A stretch of 64,000 nucleotides of DNA from CAVQUE01 sp046290435 (GCA_046290435.1 JBKAGO010000034.1:124001-188000), one strand, 5' to 3'; counted from the first letter of the stretch, positions 38,074 to 47,132 are shown. The notes: a model not told the origin generated them from the letters alone. Translations and numbers: made by a program.

Positions 38074-40347
38074 TCAGGTCTCGACCAGGACCAGCTCGTC
38101 GCCGTCGAGGCCGGATTCGATCTCGACGAACGCCCCCTCGGACAGACCGACCTGGACCTCGACCTGGCGGGTGGTCCCGTCGTCGAGGACGACGCGCACG
38201 ACGTCGTTGCCTGCGCCGTCCTGGAGCACCGAGGCGACCGGCACGGTGATGACATCGCGTCGCTGATCGAGGGTGACGTCGATGTTGACCGATGCGCCAT
38301 CGACGGCCTCGAGGTCGGTCACCGTCTCCACCACTCCTTCGTAGGTCTCGGCCCCGGTGGCGGCGTCGACGGTCGCGGTCTCGTCGATGCTCGCGATGAA
38401 CCCGGCGACGGCCTCCTGGTCGCTGGCCTGCAGTTCCACCGTGACGGCGAGGTTGGGCTCGAGGCGGCCCCGATCGGTGGGATTCAGCAGCATCGTGATG
38501 GAGAAGTCGGGTTCGGTGAGGGTGAGTACCTGTTGGCCCAGCAGGATGAACTCGCCCTCGTCGACCGACACGGTGCCGATGCGCGCCGGCCAGTCGGCCA
38601 CCACCATGTCGCCGGGCCGGAAGACGACATCGTCGTCGATGGTGACGATCTCGACGGTCACCGATCGCTGTCCTGCGGGCAGGATGACCGTGCCGGCGAG
38701 TTCCTCGTAGTCTCGCCCGGGAGTCGCGCTGCCGCCGACTGCGTAGTTGATCGAGGTGTCGACGATGGGTGCCTGATCGGCGACCACGGTGAAGCTCGTG
38801 CGCTCGCCTTCACCCACGCGGCCACCGCCCCGAAGGACGATCTCGGGCAGGTCGTCGGACAGCAGCGTCGTCGACGCGCTCGAGCGGGCCCCGACGTCGT
38901 AGCGGCGGCGCGGCACCAGCGATACCACGAGGGTCTCGTCGGTCTCCACCAGCAGATCGTCGAGGGTCTGGATGGTGAGGTTCACGGTGGTGGCACCCGC
39001 GGGCAGGACGACGTCGCGGGGGACCGTGTTGTAGTCGCTGCCGGCCGAGGCGGTGCCGCCGACGGCCACGATGACGGTGCGATCGGTGTTGCTGGCCCGA
39101 TCGGCCTCGATGGTGAACGTGAGCTGACCGCCCTCGTTCACGGTCCCCTGGGCTGCGATGATCTCGAGCCGAGGACGTTCGTCGTCGGGGCCGACGATGG
39201 TGAGTGTCGCCTCCTTGCGGGGTCCGACGGCGTAGTTCTCGCCCTCGTTGGCGATGATCGGTGTGCCGACGGTGATCGTCAGCGTTTCGCGCCGTTCGAT
39301 GTCCTCGTCGGCGAAGGTGCGCACAACGAGATCGACGCTGGTCCGCCCGGCGGGGAACAGGATCGTCCCGTTGAGGACGTCGGCATAGTCGTCGCCGGCG
39401 GTGGCGTCGCCGCCCACGGTGTAGTCGACGATGGTGTCGGTGGGCATCGCGATGTCGCTGGTGAAGGTGAAGGTCGCCTCCTCGCCCTCGCTGACGCGAC
39501 CGGGAGTGACCGTGACCTCGATGACCGGCCGGACGACGGGCTCGGGCGCTGCGGGCTGCGCGAACGCAGCGAGAACGACGTCGCCGTCGACGGCGTCGGT
39601 CGAGACGGCGCCGGTCGACGGTGGCGGCAGTGCGCCCTCGTCGTCACCGTTGTCAGCGTCGTCGCCGGTGCCGTCGCCGCTGTCGGGTCGGCCACCCGAG
39701 CCGTCGGCGCCCGCCGAACCGGCCTCGTCGCGTCGGCTGTCGCCTCGGCGAGGCGGAACGGTGGGGCCCAGCCGGACCGAGACGGCGTTGCGGGCCCCGA
39801 CGGCGTAGCCCGCAGGGTTCGACTGCAGCGCGATGGTGACGTTCTCGTCGGGCTCGGGGGTGGCCCCGCCGTAGCCCCGGTCGCGCTGCCACTGGGCGAG
39901 CCCGGCGCGGGTCTCCTCGGTGAACAACTCGTCGACCAGGCCGACCTGGTAGCCCTGGTCGACCAGGATGCGTTCGAGCTGCGCGACGTCGGGCCCCTGC
40001 GAGCCGACGTCGAGCTGGCGGAAGAAGGAGAACTCGCCGTCGACCGCCACGGCGGCCCTGCCGTCGAGCGCGAAGATGACATCGCCGGACTCGATGGTGT
40101 CGCCGTCATCGACGAGCACCGACGACACCTGTCCCTCGATGGGCGAGGTGATCCGGATGAGCTCGTCGCGCCGGACCACGCCGCGCACGGTGATCTCCTC
40201 GCTCAGGTCGCGGCGTTCGACGCCGGCGATGACGAACGTCGGGCCGTCCTCGTCGTCGCCGCCCCCGGAACTGGGCCACACGATCACCAGCACGACGACC
40301 GCCGCGACCACGACTGCGGCGATCGCTGCCAGCTTGCGTCCCGACAT
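38074..40347 (-). CDS. Membrane fusion protein with peptidoglycan-binding and Calx-beta modules
   Basis: 757 aa. N-terminal membrane helix (7-24), then the first half of an HlyD/MacA-like fusion protein (40-105), a PG_binding_1 helical domain (about 110-160, G-S-Q-G-P-D-V-A-Q-L-E-R-I-L), a Calx-beta cassette (167-574) and the second half of the fusion protein (575-757). In the cassette, 167-195 is only the C-terminal half of a Calx-beta domain, 275-385 and 393-497 are complete, and 501-574 is an N-terminal half. The two end fragments together make one domain, so the cassette appears circularly permuted. Between 196 and 270 lies a Gly/Asp-rich linker. Calx-beta domains often bind Ca2+ in extracellular proteins. 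It starts 9 bp after the lipoprotein gene. Confidence 0.9.
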   Translation of the reverse strand: MSGRKLAAIAAVVVAAVVVLVIVWPSSGGGDDEDGPTFVIAGVERRDLSEEITVRGVVRRDELIRITSPIEGQVSSVLVDDGDTIESGDVIFALDGRAAVAVDGEFSFFRQLDVGSQGPDVAQLERILVDQGYQVGLVDELFTEETRAGLAQWQRDRGYGGATPEPDENVTIALQSNPAGYAVGARNAVSVRLGPTVPPRRGDSRRDEAGSAGADGSGGRPDSGDGTGDDADNGDDEGALPPPSTGAVSTDAVDGDVVLAAFAQPAAPEPVVRPVIEVTVTPGRVSEGEEATFTFTSDIAMPTDTIVDYTVGGDATAGDDYADVLNGTILFPAGRTSVDLVVRTFADEDIERRETLTITVGTPIIANEGENYAVGPRKEATLTIVGPDDERPRLEIIAAQGTVNEGGQLTFTIEADRASNTDRTVIVAVGGTASAGSDYNTVPRDVVLPAGATTVNLTIQTLDDLLVETDETLVVSLVPRRRYDVGARSSASTTLLSDDLPEIVLRGGGRVGEGERTSFTVVADQAPIVDTSINYAVGGSATPGRDYEELAGTVILPAGQRSVTVEIVTIDDDVVFRPGDMVVADWPARIGTVSVDEGEFILLGQQVLTLTEPDFSITMLLNPTDRGRLEPNLAVTVELQASDQEAVAGFIASIDETATVDAATGAETYEGVVETVTDLEAVDGASVNIDVTLDQRRDVITVPVASVLQDGAGNDVVRVVLDDGTTRQVEVQVGLSEGAFVEIESGLDGDELVLVET

Positions 40348-40356
40348 CGCGGCGCG

Positions 40357-41106
40357 TCAGCCTCCGTCGGCGGTGGAGTCCGCCACGAACTGCTCGGCTT
40401 CGGTGCGGCATCGGTCGATGTCGCCGGCATCGAAGTCGGCGAGACCCCCACCGTCGGGTGGCGTCAGCCCGAAGTCGCCGCCGTCGCCGGCGAAGGTCAG
40501 CGCACCCCGCTCGTCGGGGACGAGCTCGCCGACCTCCCATCCGAGGCCGATCATGCAGTCGCGAAACGCCGGCAGGCCCAGGTTGTTCAGCTCGATCTCC
40601 TCCGGTGTCAGCTCGGACTGTGCGCTGGCGAAGCCCTCGGCCGCGGCGAGGATGTCGCTCTCGGCCGCGCACGCGCCCAGTGCTGCGAGGTACGCGTCGT
40701 CGAAGTCCTCGGGCCCGCCGTCTCCGAAGCCGGGTGCGCCGATGAACTCGAAGCCGTCGTCGGCCAGGCACGTGTTGAACTGCGTGAGGGAGTTGAGCAG
40801 GCCGTCGAGCTCGTCCTCGTCGGCCTCCGCGACCTCGATGCCGTCGCCGTCGTCGGTGGATCCGCCGTCGCCGCCGGACAGCGTGTCGGGATCGGCTTCG
40901 TCGATGGTGAGCTCGTCGGGCTGGTCGGTCTCGTCGAGGCTTTCGCGCGCGGCGGCCACCGCATCGGGATCGATGACGACCTGATCGCCCTGCACGCCGG
41001 CGGTGCTGCCGTCGCCGCCGCCACCGCCGCCGCACGCCGCCGAGAGCAGGACGACGATGCCCACGATGGCGACCATGATGGCGTGCCGTCTCGCCCTTCG
41101 ACCCAC
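40357..41106 (-). CDS. Secreted lipoprotein of the MacB-like operon, function unknown
   Basis: 249 aa. Signal sequence with lipobox L-L-S-A-A-C-G-G-G, then an acidic Gly/Asp-rich linker to about residue 95. The folded part (about 100-249) carries four spaced cysteines (C-L-A-D-D-G-F, L-G-A-C-A-A-E, F-R-D-C-M-I-G-L-G and D-R-C-R-T-E), which could form two disulfides outside the cell. The C-x-x-x-G-F/C-x-x-x-L-G-W pattern recurs twice, suggesting an internal repeat. First gene of the operon with fusion protein, ATPase and permease; probably an accessory or substrate-binding subunit. Confidence 0.8.
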   Translation of the reverse strand: MGRRARRHAIMVAIVGIVVLLSAACGGGGGGDGSTAGVQGDQVVIDPDAVAAARESLDETDQPDELTIDEADPDTLSGGDGGSTDDGDGIEVAEADEDELDGLLNSLTQFNTCLADDGFEFIGAPGFGDGGPEDFDDAYLAALGACAAESDILAAAEGFASAQSELTPEEIELNNLGLPAFRDCMIGLGWEVGELVPDERGALTFAGDGGDFGLTPPDGGGLADFDAGDIDRCRTEAEQFVADSTADGG

Positions 41107-41180
41107 GCTCGACCCCTCCCGGAAACGTATTGAGCGGCGACGTTAGTCCGAGGGGCGCTCGGCCGTCGCACCGGCGCCCA

Positions 41181-42410
41181 TCACGGAGTCGGATCGCCGG
41201 CCATCGCCATGGCGGCGTGCATGGCCACACCGGCTGCCATGGCGTCTTCGTTCAGGCGCATCCGGTTCGAGTGGATGGGCGCGGCCGTCAGCGAATCGTC
41301 GACGTCGGCAGGGCAGACGCCCAGGAACGCCATCGCGCCGGGTACGCCGGCCAGGACGTAGCTGAAGTCCTCGGCGCCCATCACCGGGGTGGGGATGTCG
41401 ACATAGCCGCGGTCGCCCAGGACCTGACGGGCCACCGCTGCGGTCAGCGCCGACTGCCCGGGGTGGTTGACGGTGACGGGATACCCGCGGTCGATGTCGA
41501 CCGAACACGTGCAGGAATGGGCGGCGGCGATGCCGGTGGCGACCCGATGGATCCCGTCGTGGATGGTCGACCGGCTGGCCTCGTCGAGGGCGCGCACCGT
41601 TCCCTCGATGGTTGCGGTCTCGGGGATGACGTTGGTGGTGGTGCCCGCCTCGATGCGCGCCACGGTGAGCAGCCCGGGCCGGTTGACGTCGAGGTCGCGG
41701 GTGATCATGGTCTGGAGCCCGCCGACGATCGAACACGCTGCCGGGATGGGATCGGTGCAGAAGTGTGGGCTCGACGCATGCCCACCGCGGCCGACGACGT
41801 CGACCCGGAAGGTGTCGGCGCTGGCCATGAGTGGTCCCGGGCGGGTGGCCAGCATCCCGGCGGGGATGTTGGGTGTGATGTGGATGGCGAAGGCACGGTC
41901 GACGCCGTCGAGGACACCCTCGTCGATCATGTAGCGCGCCCCGTGGAATCCCTCCTCGCCCGGCTGGAACATGAACCGGACCGAGCCCCGCAGCTCGCCG
42001 CGGTGCTCGCTGAGGATCCGGGCGGCTCCGACGAGCATCGCGGTGTGCGCGTCGTGCCCACAGGCGTGGGCGGCGCCGTCGTTGGCGGAGCGGAATGGCT
42101 CGTCGGTGTCCTCGTGCATCGGCAGCGCATCCATGTCTGCGCGGAGCAGGACCCGGGGGCCGGGCCGGCCGGTGTCGAGATCGGCGACGATCGAGGTGGT
42201 CGTCTCGCCCAGCGAGATGTCGAGACCGAGTCCGTCGAGGGCGTCGAGGACCCGCTGCTGGGTGCGGGGCAGCGTCAGACCGAGCTCGGGGTCGGCGTGG
42301 ATGGCTCGCCGCAGTTCGACGACCGCGTCGTCGTGCGCCCGTGCCGCAGCGTGCAGCTCCGCGGCGAGGTCGGGTGCGAGGGCGGTCGAGGGGCCGGGTG
42401 ACGTCGTCAT
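41181..42410 (-). CDS. M20-family amidohydrolase (hippurate/IAA-amino-acid hydrolase type)
   Basis: 409 aa metallopeptidase of the M20D subgroup. Seen: L-R-A-D-M-D-A-L-P-M near residue 90, H-A-C-G-H-D-A-H-T-A-M-L near 113, the catalytic Glu in Q-P-G-E-E-G-F-H-G near 145 and P-V-M-G-A-E-D-F-S-Y near 350. These cleave N-acyl amino acids such as hippurate or indoleacetyl-amino acids. ATG at 42410 begins the homologous region; an open frame continues much further upstream but is antisense to the P450 gene. Divergent from that gene with a 120-bp gap. Confidence 0.92.
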   Translation of the reverse strand: MTTSPGPSTALAPDLAAELHAAARAHDDAVVELRRAIHADPELGLTLPRTQQRVLDALDGLGLDISLGETTTSIVADLDTGRPGPRVLLRADMDALPMHEDTDEPFRSANDGAAHACGHDAHTAMLVGAARILSEHRGELRGSVRFMFQPGEEGFHGARYMIDEGVLDGVDRAFAIHITPNIPAGMLATRPGPLMASADTFRVDVVGRGGHASSPHFCTDPIPAACSIVGGLQTMITRDLDVNRPGLLTVARIEAGTTTNVIPETATIEGTVRALDEASRSTIHDGIHRVATGIAAAHSCTCSVDIDRGYPVTVNHPGQSALTAAVARQVLGDRGYVDIPTPVMGAEDFSYVLAGVPGAMAFLGVCPADVDDSLTAAPIHSNRMRLNEDAMAAGVAMHAAMAMAGDPTP

Positions 42411-42530
42411 CCGGTGAGCCTGTCGCACCGGGGGCGGTGCTGTCGAGCGATTCGTCGACGTCCGGCCCTCGAAAGCGGCGGGGTCTACACTCGACGAACC
42501 GACGATGGGACCGCGACCAAGGGGGGACGC

Positions 42531-43733
42531 ATGACCGCCACGGAACCCGTGCACGACTGGGCCGAGGACTTCGAGATCTTCGATGCCGCCTTCGTCGCCG
42601 ATCCCTATCCGATCTGGCAGGACCTGCGGGACCAGGGCTGCCCGTTCGCCCGGACCGAGCGACGCCAGGTCACCTACATGCCGACGACCTACGAGGGCGT
42701 GCGCCAGATCGCCGCCGATGTCGATACCTGGTCGTCGGAGTCGGTGACCGTCACGCCGGTGCCGCCATCCCACGATGCCGCCGGGAACCGCATGCGGTCG
42801 ATCATCACCTCGGACCAGCCCGAGCACACGCCCGAGCGGCGCCTCATGCTGCCGTTCTTCGCTCCCAAGGCGGTCGAGAAGTATCGCAGCCACACCGAGG
42901 AGCTCTGCCGCAGCCTCATCGCCGGCTTCGTCGACGACGGCCGCGCCGACCTCGCCGAGCAGTACGCCCGGCAGATCCCGCCGCGCATCATCGCTGCGAT
43001 CCTCGGCATCGACCCCGAACGTGCCGACGACTTCACGACCTGGGTGCAGGGCGTGCTCGAGTTGGGTCTGCAGGATGCCGAGATCCGAGAGCACTACAGC
43101 CGGATCATCCGTCAGTTCTTCCTCGACGAGATCGCCGACCGTCAGCAGCATCCCGGCGACGATCTCATCTCGTTCCTGCTGCAGGCCGACATCGACGGCG
43201 AGCCCGTGCCCATGCACGTCATCCGCGGCAACATCAGCCTGATGTTGATCGCCGGCATCGACACCACGTGGAGCTCCATCGGCTCTGCGCTGTGGCATCT
43301 GGCGTCGCATCCCGACGACCGGCGGCGCCTGGTGGATTGCCCCGAGCTCATCCCGACGGCCATCGAGGAGTTCCTCCGGGCGTACTCGCCGGTCACCATG
43401 GCCCGGGTCGCCACCCGCGACACGATGCTCGGCGATCGCTTCGTCAGCGCAGGGGAGCGGGTGGTGCTGACCTTCCCGGCGGCCAACCGCGACCCTGCGG
43501 TGTTCGAGGATCCCGAGGAGGTCATCATCGATCGGGCCCGCAACCGTCACATCGCCTTCGGCTCGGGCATCCACCGTTGCGCCGGGTCGAATCTGGCCCG
43601 CATGGAGATGACGGTGGCCGTCACCGAGTTCCTGGCGATGGTGCCCGAGTTCGAGCTCGAGGATCCCGCCGCGGTCACGTGGGCCGGCGGCCAGGTCCGC
43701 GGCCCCCGCAACCTCCCCGTCGTCTTCGGCTGA
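42531..43733 (+). CDS. Cytochrome P450
   Basis: 400 aa soluble bacterial P450. The heme-ligand Cys350 is in F-G-S-G-I-H-R-C-A-G-S-N-L-A-R, the I-helix oxygen-activation site is A-G-I-D-T-T at 241-246, and the K-helix Glu280-Phe-Leu-Arg283 is present. ATG at 42531 follows GGGGGG at 42521; a -10-like TACACT lies at 42486. No ferredoxin gene is adjacent. The substrate cannot be told from sequence. A double hairpin (43736-43790) follows immediately after its stop. Confidence 0.94.
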   Translation: MTATEPVHDWAEDFEIFDAAFVADPYPIWQDLRDQGCPFARTERRQVTYMPTTYEGVRQIAADVDTWSSESVTVTPVPPSHDAAGNRMRSIITSDQPEHTPERRLMLPFFAPKAVEKYRSHTEELCRSLIAGFVDDGRADLAEQYARQIPPRIIAAILGIDPERADDFTTWVQGVLELGLQDAEIREHYSRIIRQFFLDEIADRQQHPGDDLISFLLQADIDGEPVPMHVIRGNISLMLIAGIDTTWSSIGSALWHLASHPDDRRRLVDCPELIPTAIEEFLRAYSPVTMARVATRDTMLGDRFVSAGERVVLTFPAANRDPAVFEDPEEVIIDRARNRHIAFGSGIHRCAGSNLARMEMTVAVTEFLAMVPEFELEDPAAVTWAGGQVRGPRNLPVVFG

Positions 43734-43735
43734 TC

Positions 43736-43790
43736 CCCGTTCTCGTCGCGGGCATCCACCGTGACGGTGGAAAATCCCGACGAGAACGGG
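43736..43790. terminator. Double hairpin (dispersed family copy C)
   Basis: Perfect 13-bp outer arms (43736-43748 and 43778-43790) enclose a perfect inner hairpin TCCACCG-TGA-CGGTGGA (43755-43771). It begins 3 nt after the P450 stop. No T-run follows. Best-preserved copy of the family together with copy D at 45570. Confidence 0.75.
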
Positions 43791-43802
43791 AAGACTCCAG
43801 CG

Positions 43803-44480
43803 GTGGCATCCCTGGAGCGCATTGACGACACCTACGTCCTCGAACTCGGCGACGGCGAGAACCGGTTCGATCGCACCTCGGTCGACGCGATCGGTGCGGC
43901 GCTCGACGAGGTCGAACATGCCGACGGCCCTCGAGCCCTGGTCATCACGGGTGAGGGCAAGTTCTTCTCGAACGGCCTCGACCTCGACTACCTGCGGTCG
44001 GGAGCCGAGCCTGCGCCGTCGTTCCTGCGCGACGTGATGACGCTGTGGGCCCGGGTGCTCGCGTTCGCCGTTCCCACGGTCGCGGCGATCAACGGCCACG
44101 CGTTCGCGGGCGGCGCGATGTTCGCTCTGGCGGCCGACCGGCGCATCATGCGGGTCGACCGGGGCTTCTGGTGCATCAACGAGATCCAGCTCGGCATGGT
44201 GCTCGCCCCCGGAATGCGCGAGCTGATCCGGTGCCGGCTCACACCGCAGACCGCCCACATCGCCATCACCGCCGGTCATCGCTTCGCCGGCCCGGAGGCC
44301 ATGGCGGCCGGCATCGTCGACCAGACCGCGGACGCCGAGCAGCTCCTCGACCGCGCCGTCGAGCTCGCGGCGTCGCTCACCTCGACGGCAGGGCCGACGC
44401 TGGCAGGTCTCAAGGAGGGCCTCTATTCGGGGCCGCTCGCCGCACTGCGCTCGGGCGAGGGCCCACCGGCTCCGTCCTGA
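43803..44480 (+). CDS. Enoyl-CoA hydratase/isomerase-family protein
   Basis: 225 aa crotonase-fold protein, on the short side. Oxyanion-hole segments: K-F-F-S-N-G-L-D-L-D-Y-L near residue 56 and I-N-G-H-A-F-A-G-G-A-M-F-A-L near 96-109. The sequence resembles delta3,delta2-enoyl-CoA isomerases of the ECI2/plant type (W-C-I-N-E-I-Q-L-G near 122). GTG at 43803 is preferred: it has GGGAAG at 43788 and lies just beyond the hairpin. GTG at 43761 in the same frame would translate the hairpin itself and is less likely. Role in fatty-acid or side-chain oxidation is inferred. Confidence 0.85.
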   Translation: MASLERIDDTYVLELGDGENRFDRTSVDAIGAALDEVEHADGPRALVITGEGKFFSNGLDLDYLRSGAEPAPSFLRDVMTLWARVLAFAVPTVAAINGHAFAGGAMFALAADRRIMRVDRGFWCINEIQLGMVLAPGMRELIRCRLTPQTAHIAITAGHRFAGPEAMAAGIVDQTADAEQLLDRAVELAASLTSTAGPTLAGLKEGLYSGPLAALRSGEGPPAPS

Positions 44481-44663
44481 ACGCGAACGGGTCGGGCGCT
44501 CGAGGCCTCGACGGCGACGAGGGCCGACGAGGCCCGGGAGTCGACGAGCGCCCCGAGGGCTCGGGCGAGACGAGCGTCCTGGTGACAGCTCGGCGGATTC
44601 GGTCCTTGCAGGCGCGTCTGCGAAACCCCGCCCGGATGTGTGTCCGCCGGTAGCGTCGTCGCC

Positions 44664-45566
44664 ATGTCCGACGTCCTCCGGTCCTCCATCAGCGGGCCTG
44701 CGGCGCTGCGCTCGCTGCTCGCCATGGCGCTCGCCGATCGCAAGCCGGCCGTGCTCCCCGGCTGTTACGACGCGCTGGGTGCCCGCCTGATCGAACAGGC
44801 GGGATTCGACGCCGTCTACATGACCGGTTTCGGCACCACGGCGTCGCTGCTCGGACGACCCGACATCGGGTTGCTGGGCATGACGGAGATGGTCGACAAC
44901 GCCCGGCGTATAGCCGCAGCCGTGTCACTGCCCGTCGTGGCCGATGCCGACACCGGGTACGGCAACGCGTTGAACGTCATCCGCACCGTCGGCACCTACG
45001 AACGCGCCGGCGTCGCGGCGATCCACCTCGAGGACCAGGTGACGCCCAAGAAGTGCGGGCACATGGAGAACAAGACGGTGATCGACGCCGACGCCATGAC
45101 CGCCAAGATCCGCGCTGCGGTGGCCGCCCGCGAGAACGCCGACTTCGTGCTGATCGCCCGCACCGACGCCCGTGCGCCCCACGGCCTCGACGAGGCCATC
45201 CGCCGCGCCCATGCCTGCCTCGATGCCGGGGCCGACGTGCTGTTCGTGGAGGCCCTCCAGGGCGACGACGAGATCGAACGGGTCGCAGCCGAGTTCGCAG
45301 GGGTGCCGCTGTTGTTCAACTGGGTCGAAGGCGGCAAGACCCCGCCGCTCGGCTACGACGACATCGCCGCGCTCGGCTTCGCCATGATCATCATGCCGAT
45401 CGGCACGCTGCTGGCCGCCACCGCCGCGATGCAGTCGTTCCTGGCCCGGCTGAAGCAGACGGGTACGCCGGCGCCGTTCGCCGACGAGCTGATGGGCTTC
45501 GGCGCCTTCACCGACCTGATCGGTCTCCCCGAGATCGCCGACCTCGAGGAACGCTTCCCCGGCTGA
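44664..45566 (+). CDS. Isocitrate lyase/PEP mutase-family C-C lyase
   Basis: 300 aa barrel enzyme. The family core is clear: Y-M-T-G-F-G-T-T-A-S near residue 52, P-V-V-A-D-A-D-T-G-Y-G-N near 92, the loop K-K-C-G-H (Cys general base) near 130 and A-R-T-D-A-R near 169. The K-K-C-G-H loop and the length fit the 2-methylisocitrate lyase/dimethylmalate lyase/oxaloacetate decarboxylase group rather than isocitrate lyase. The ATG at 44664 begins the conserved region; an ATG eight codons upstream is possible. A 183-bp gap separates it from the hydratase-like gene. It is convergent with the ProA-like gene with hairpin copy D in between. Confidence 0.9.
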   Translation: MSDVLRSSISGPAALRSLLAMALADRKPAVLPGCYDALGARLIEQAGFDAVYMTGFGTTASLLGRPDIGLLGMTEMVDNARRIAAAVSLPVVADADTGYGNALNVIRTVGTYERAGVAAIHLEDQVTPKKCGHMENKTVIDADAMTAKIRAAVAARENADFVLIARTDARAPHGLDEAIRRAHACLDAGADVLFVEALQGDDEIERVAAEFAGVPLLFNWVEGGKTPPLGYDDIAALGFAMIIMPIGTLLAATAAMQSFLARLKQTGTPAPFADELMGFGAFTDLIGLPEIADLEERFPG

Positions 45567-45569
45567 TCG

Positions 45570-45620
45570 CGATCTCGTCGTGGTGATCCACCGTCACGGT
45601 GGATGAGCGCGACGAGATCG
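45570..45620. terminator. Double hairpin (dispersed family copy D) between convergent genes
   Basis: Outer arms CGATCTCGTCG (45570-45580) and CGACGAGATCG (45610-45620) and the inner hairpin TCCACCGTCACGGTGGA (45587-45603) are all perfect. It fills the space between the stops of the lyase-like gene (45566) and the convergent ProA-like gene (45624), so it probably terminates both. Confidence 0.8.
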
Positions 45621-45623
45621 GGG

Positions 45624-47132
45624 CTATCGGGAGAGGTCGGGGTCGGTCTGGGTGGCGCGGGTTCGCAGCGTGAACACGCTGTCGCCCGACAGCACCCCGC
45701 CACGACCGAACAGACGACCGTGCTGCCAATTGGACAGGCCGAGCTCGGGCCGATCGAGGGCGTACTGTCCGTCGACCCACCGGGTGAAGCCGTTGCCCAC
45801 GAACGGCGCGTCCACCGCCGCATAGAAGCGCTCGTGCTCGGCGGCGTCGTCGGACACCAGGCTGGCGACGAACCGCGGCGAGTGCTCGTTGCACAGTGCG
45901 ACCGCCTCGTCGACGGACTCGACCACCACCAGCGTCACCTCGGGCGAGTCCTCCCACTCCCACTCGATGCCGAGGCGGCTGCGATCGATGGTCTCGGTGC
46001 GGGCCTCGGTGACGATGCCGCGGGCCCGGGCGACGGGGACGTCGACGAACCACTCGATCGGCACGTGATGGTGCGAGTGCTCCTCGACGTGGAGCTTCGC
46101 CACCGTGTCGCGGCGACGGCCCGCACGGTCGAGGGCATCGAGGAACGCCGGGACCAGCTCGTCGGCGCGCGCTGCCGGGATGGCACAGGTGTTGAGCGTG
46201 TTGCAGACCTTGCGATCGAGCGAGTTGTACACCGCGGCGGCGAACGCTCCGGTGTCGGCATGGTCGCCGGCGATGATCCACGCGCCGCCCGTGCCGTGCA
46301 GGCTCACCGGCGTGCCCGCCTGTTGGGCGACGGCGCCGAGCTGTGCCACCGCCGGGCCCGAGCCCCGGGCCACCGCCAGTGCCAGGCGCGTGTCGGAGAA
46401 CATGGCGTGGCCCGCAGCGCGCGACGCGCTGTCGACGAGGACGGCGACGCCATCGGGGAGCCCGGCCTCGGCGCGGGCAGGTTCGAGCGCATGCTCGACG
46501 ATGGCCCGAGCGGTGCCCAACGCGTCGGAGCCGATCCGGAAGACCACGGTGTTGCCCGACCGGATGACCCCGCAGGCATCGGCGAACACATTGGGCCGGC
46601 CCTCGAACACGAAGCCGACCGGGCCCAGCCCGGCGCGCACCACATCGACTCGCCACCGAGGATGATCGACCGTCTCGACGACCTCGCCCCGGCTCGACGG
46701 CGTGTCGCGCCAGGTGTGCAGTCCGGCGATCATGTCGGCCCGCATCGATTCGCTCAGGCTCAGGCGGGTGACGGACCGGCTGCGCTCGCGCGCATCATCG
46801 ACGTCGGCAGCGTTGGCCTCGGCGATCGCGGCGAAGGTGGCGTCGTCGGCCAACAGTGCGGCGAAGCGGTCGTAGAACGCCGTGATGGCGTCGTCGTCGA
46901 CGCCACCCATGGCGGCGAAGCCTGCGTCGGCCCGCCCGACGGCGCCCGTGGCGATGTCCCATGCGTCGGAGGGCACGTGGATCAGATCACCGGTGGTCTG
47001 CACGACGATGAGGCGATCGCCCGCGACGAAGGCCTCTGCGAGCTTCGCCGGCACCGTCGTGACGCGGTCGCCTCCGTAGACGATCGGCATGCCCGCGGTG
47101 AGCGATTCGAGGCGTTGCGAGTGCTGCTCCAT
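45624..47132 (-). CDS. ProA-like aldehyde dehydrogenase with N-terminal extension
   Basis: 502 aa. The part from about residue 85 resembles glutamate-5-semialdehyde dehydrogenase: G-P-V-G-F-V-F-E-G-R-P-N-V near 170, R-S-G-N-T-V-V-F-R near 191 and catalytic Cys310 in L-D-R-K-V-C-N-T-L-N-T. ProA itself is about 420 aa. The first 85 residues do not look like ProA and may be a separate small domain. The end L-S-N-W-Q-H-G-R-L-F-G-R-G-G differs from the ProA T-Y-K-W type, and no proB lies nearby, so a different semialdehyde is a fair alternative. The substrate is undetermined. Confidence 0.82.
   Translation of the reverse strand: MEQHSQRLESLTAGMPIVYGGDRVTTVPAKLAEAFVAGDRLIVVQTTGDLIHVPSDAWDIATGAVGRADAGFAAMGGVDDDAITAFYDRFAALLADDATFAAIAEANAADVDDARERSRSVTRLSLSESMRADMIAGLHTWRDTPSSRGEVVETVDHPRWRVDVVRAGLGPVGFVFEGRPNVFADACGVIRSGNTVVFRIGSDALGTARAIVEHALEPARAEAGLPDGVAVLVDSASRAAGHAMFSDTRLALAVARGSGPAVAQLGAVAQQAGTPVSLHGTGGAWIIAGDHADTGAFAAAVYNSLDRKVCNTLNTCAIPAARADELVPAFLDALDRAGRRRDTVAKLHVEEHSHHHVPIEWFVDVPVARARGIVTEARTETIDRSRLGIEWEWEDSPEVTLVVVESVDEAVALCNEHSPRFVASLVSDDAAEHERFYAAVDAPFVGNGFTRWVDGQYALDRPELGLSNWQHGRLFGRGGVLSGDSVFTLRTRATQTDPDLSR

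Noticed and set aside
37948..41133. Plus-strand open frame of about 1060 codons opposite the MacB-like operon
   Set aside because: It mirrors four well-supported minus-strand genes, has no ribosome site, and its composition (Asp/Gly/Val/Arg-rich with no domain) is that of a GC-rich antisense shadow.
43761..43802. Upstream GTG at 43761 as start of the hydratase-like gene
   Set aside because: It would translate the right half of a conserved intergenic hairpin; the GTG at 43803 has a better placed GGGAAG and starts closer to the family sequence.
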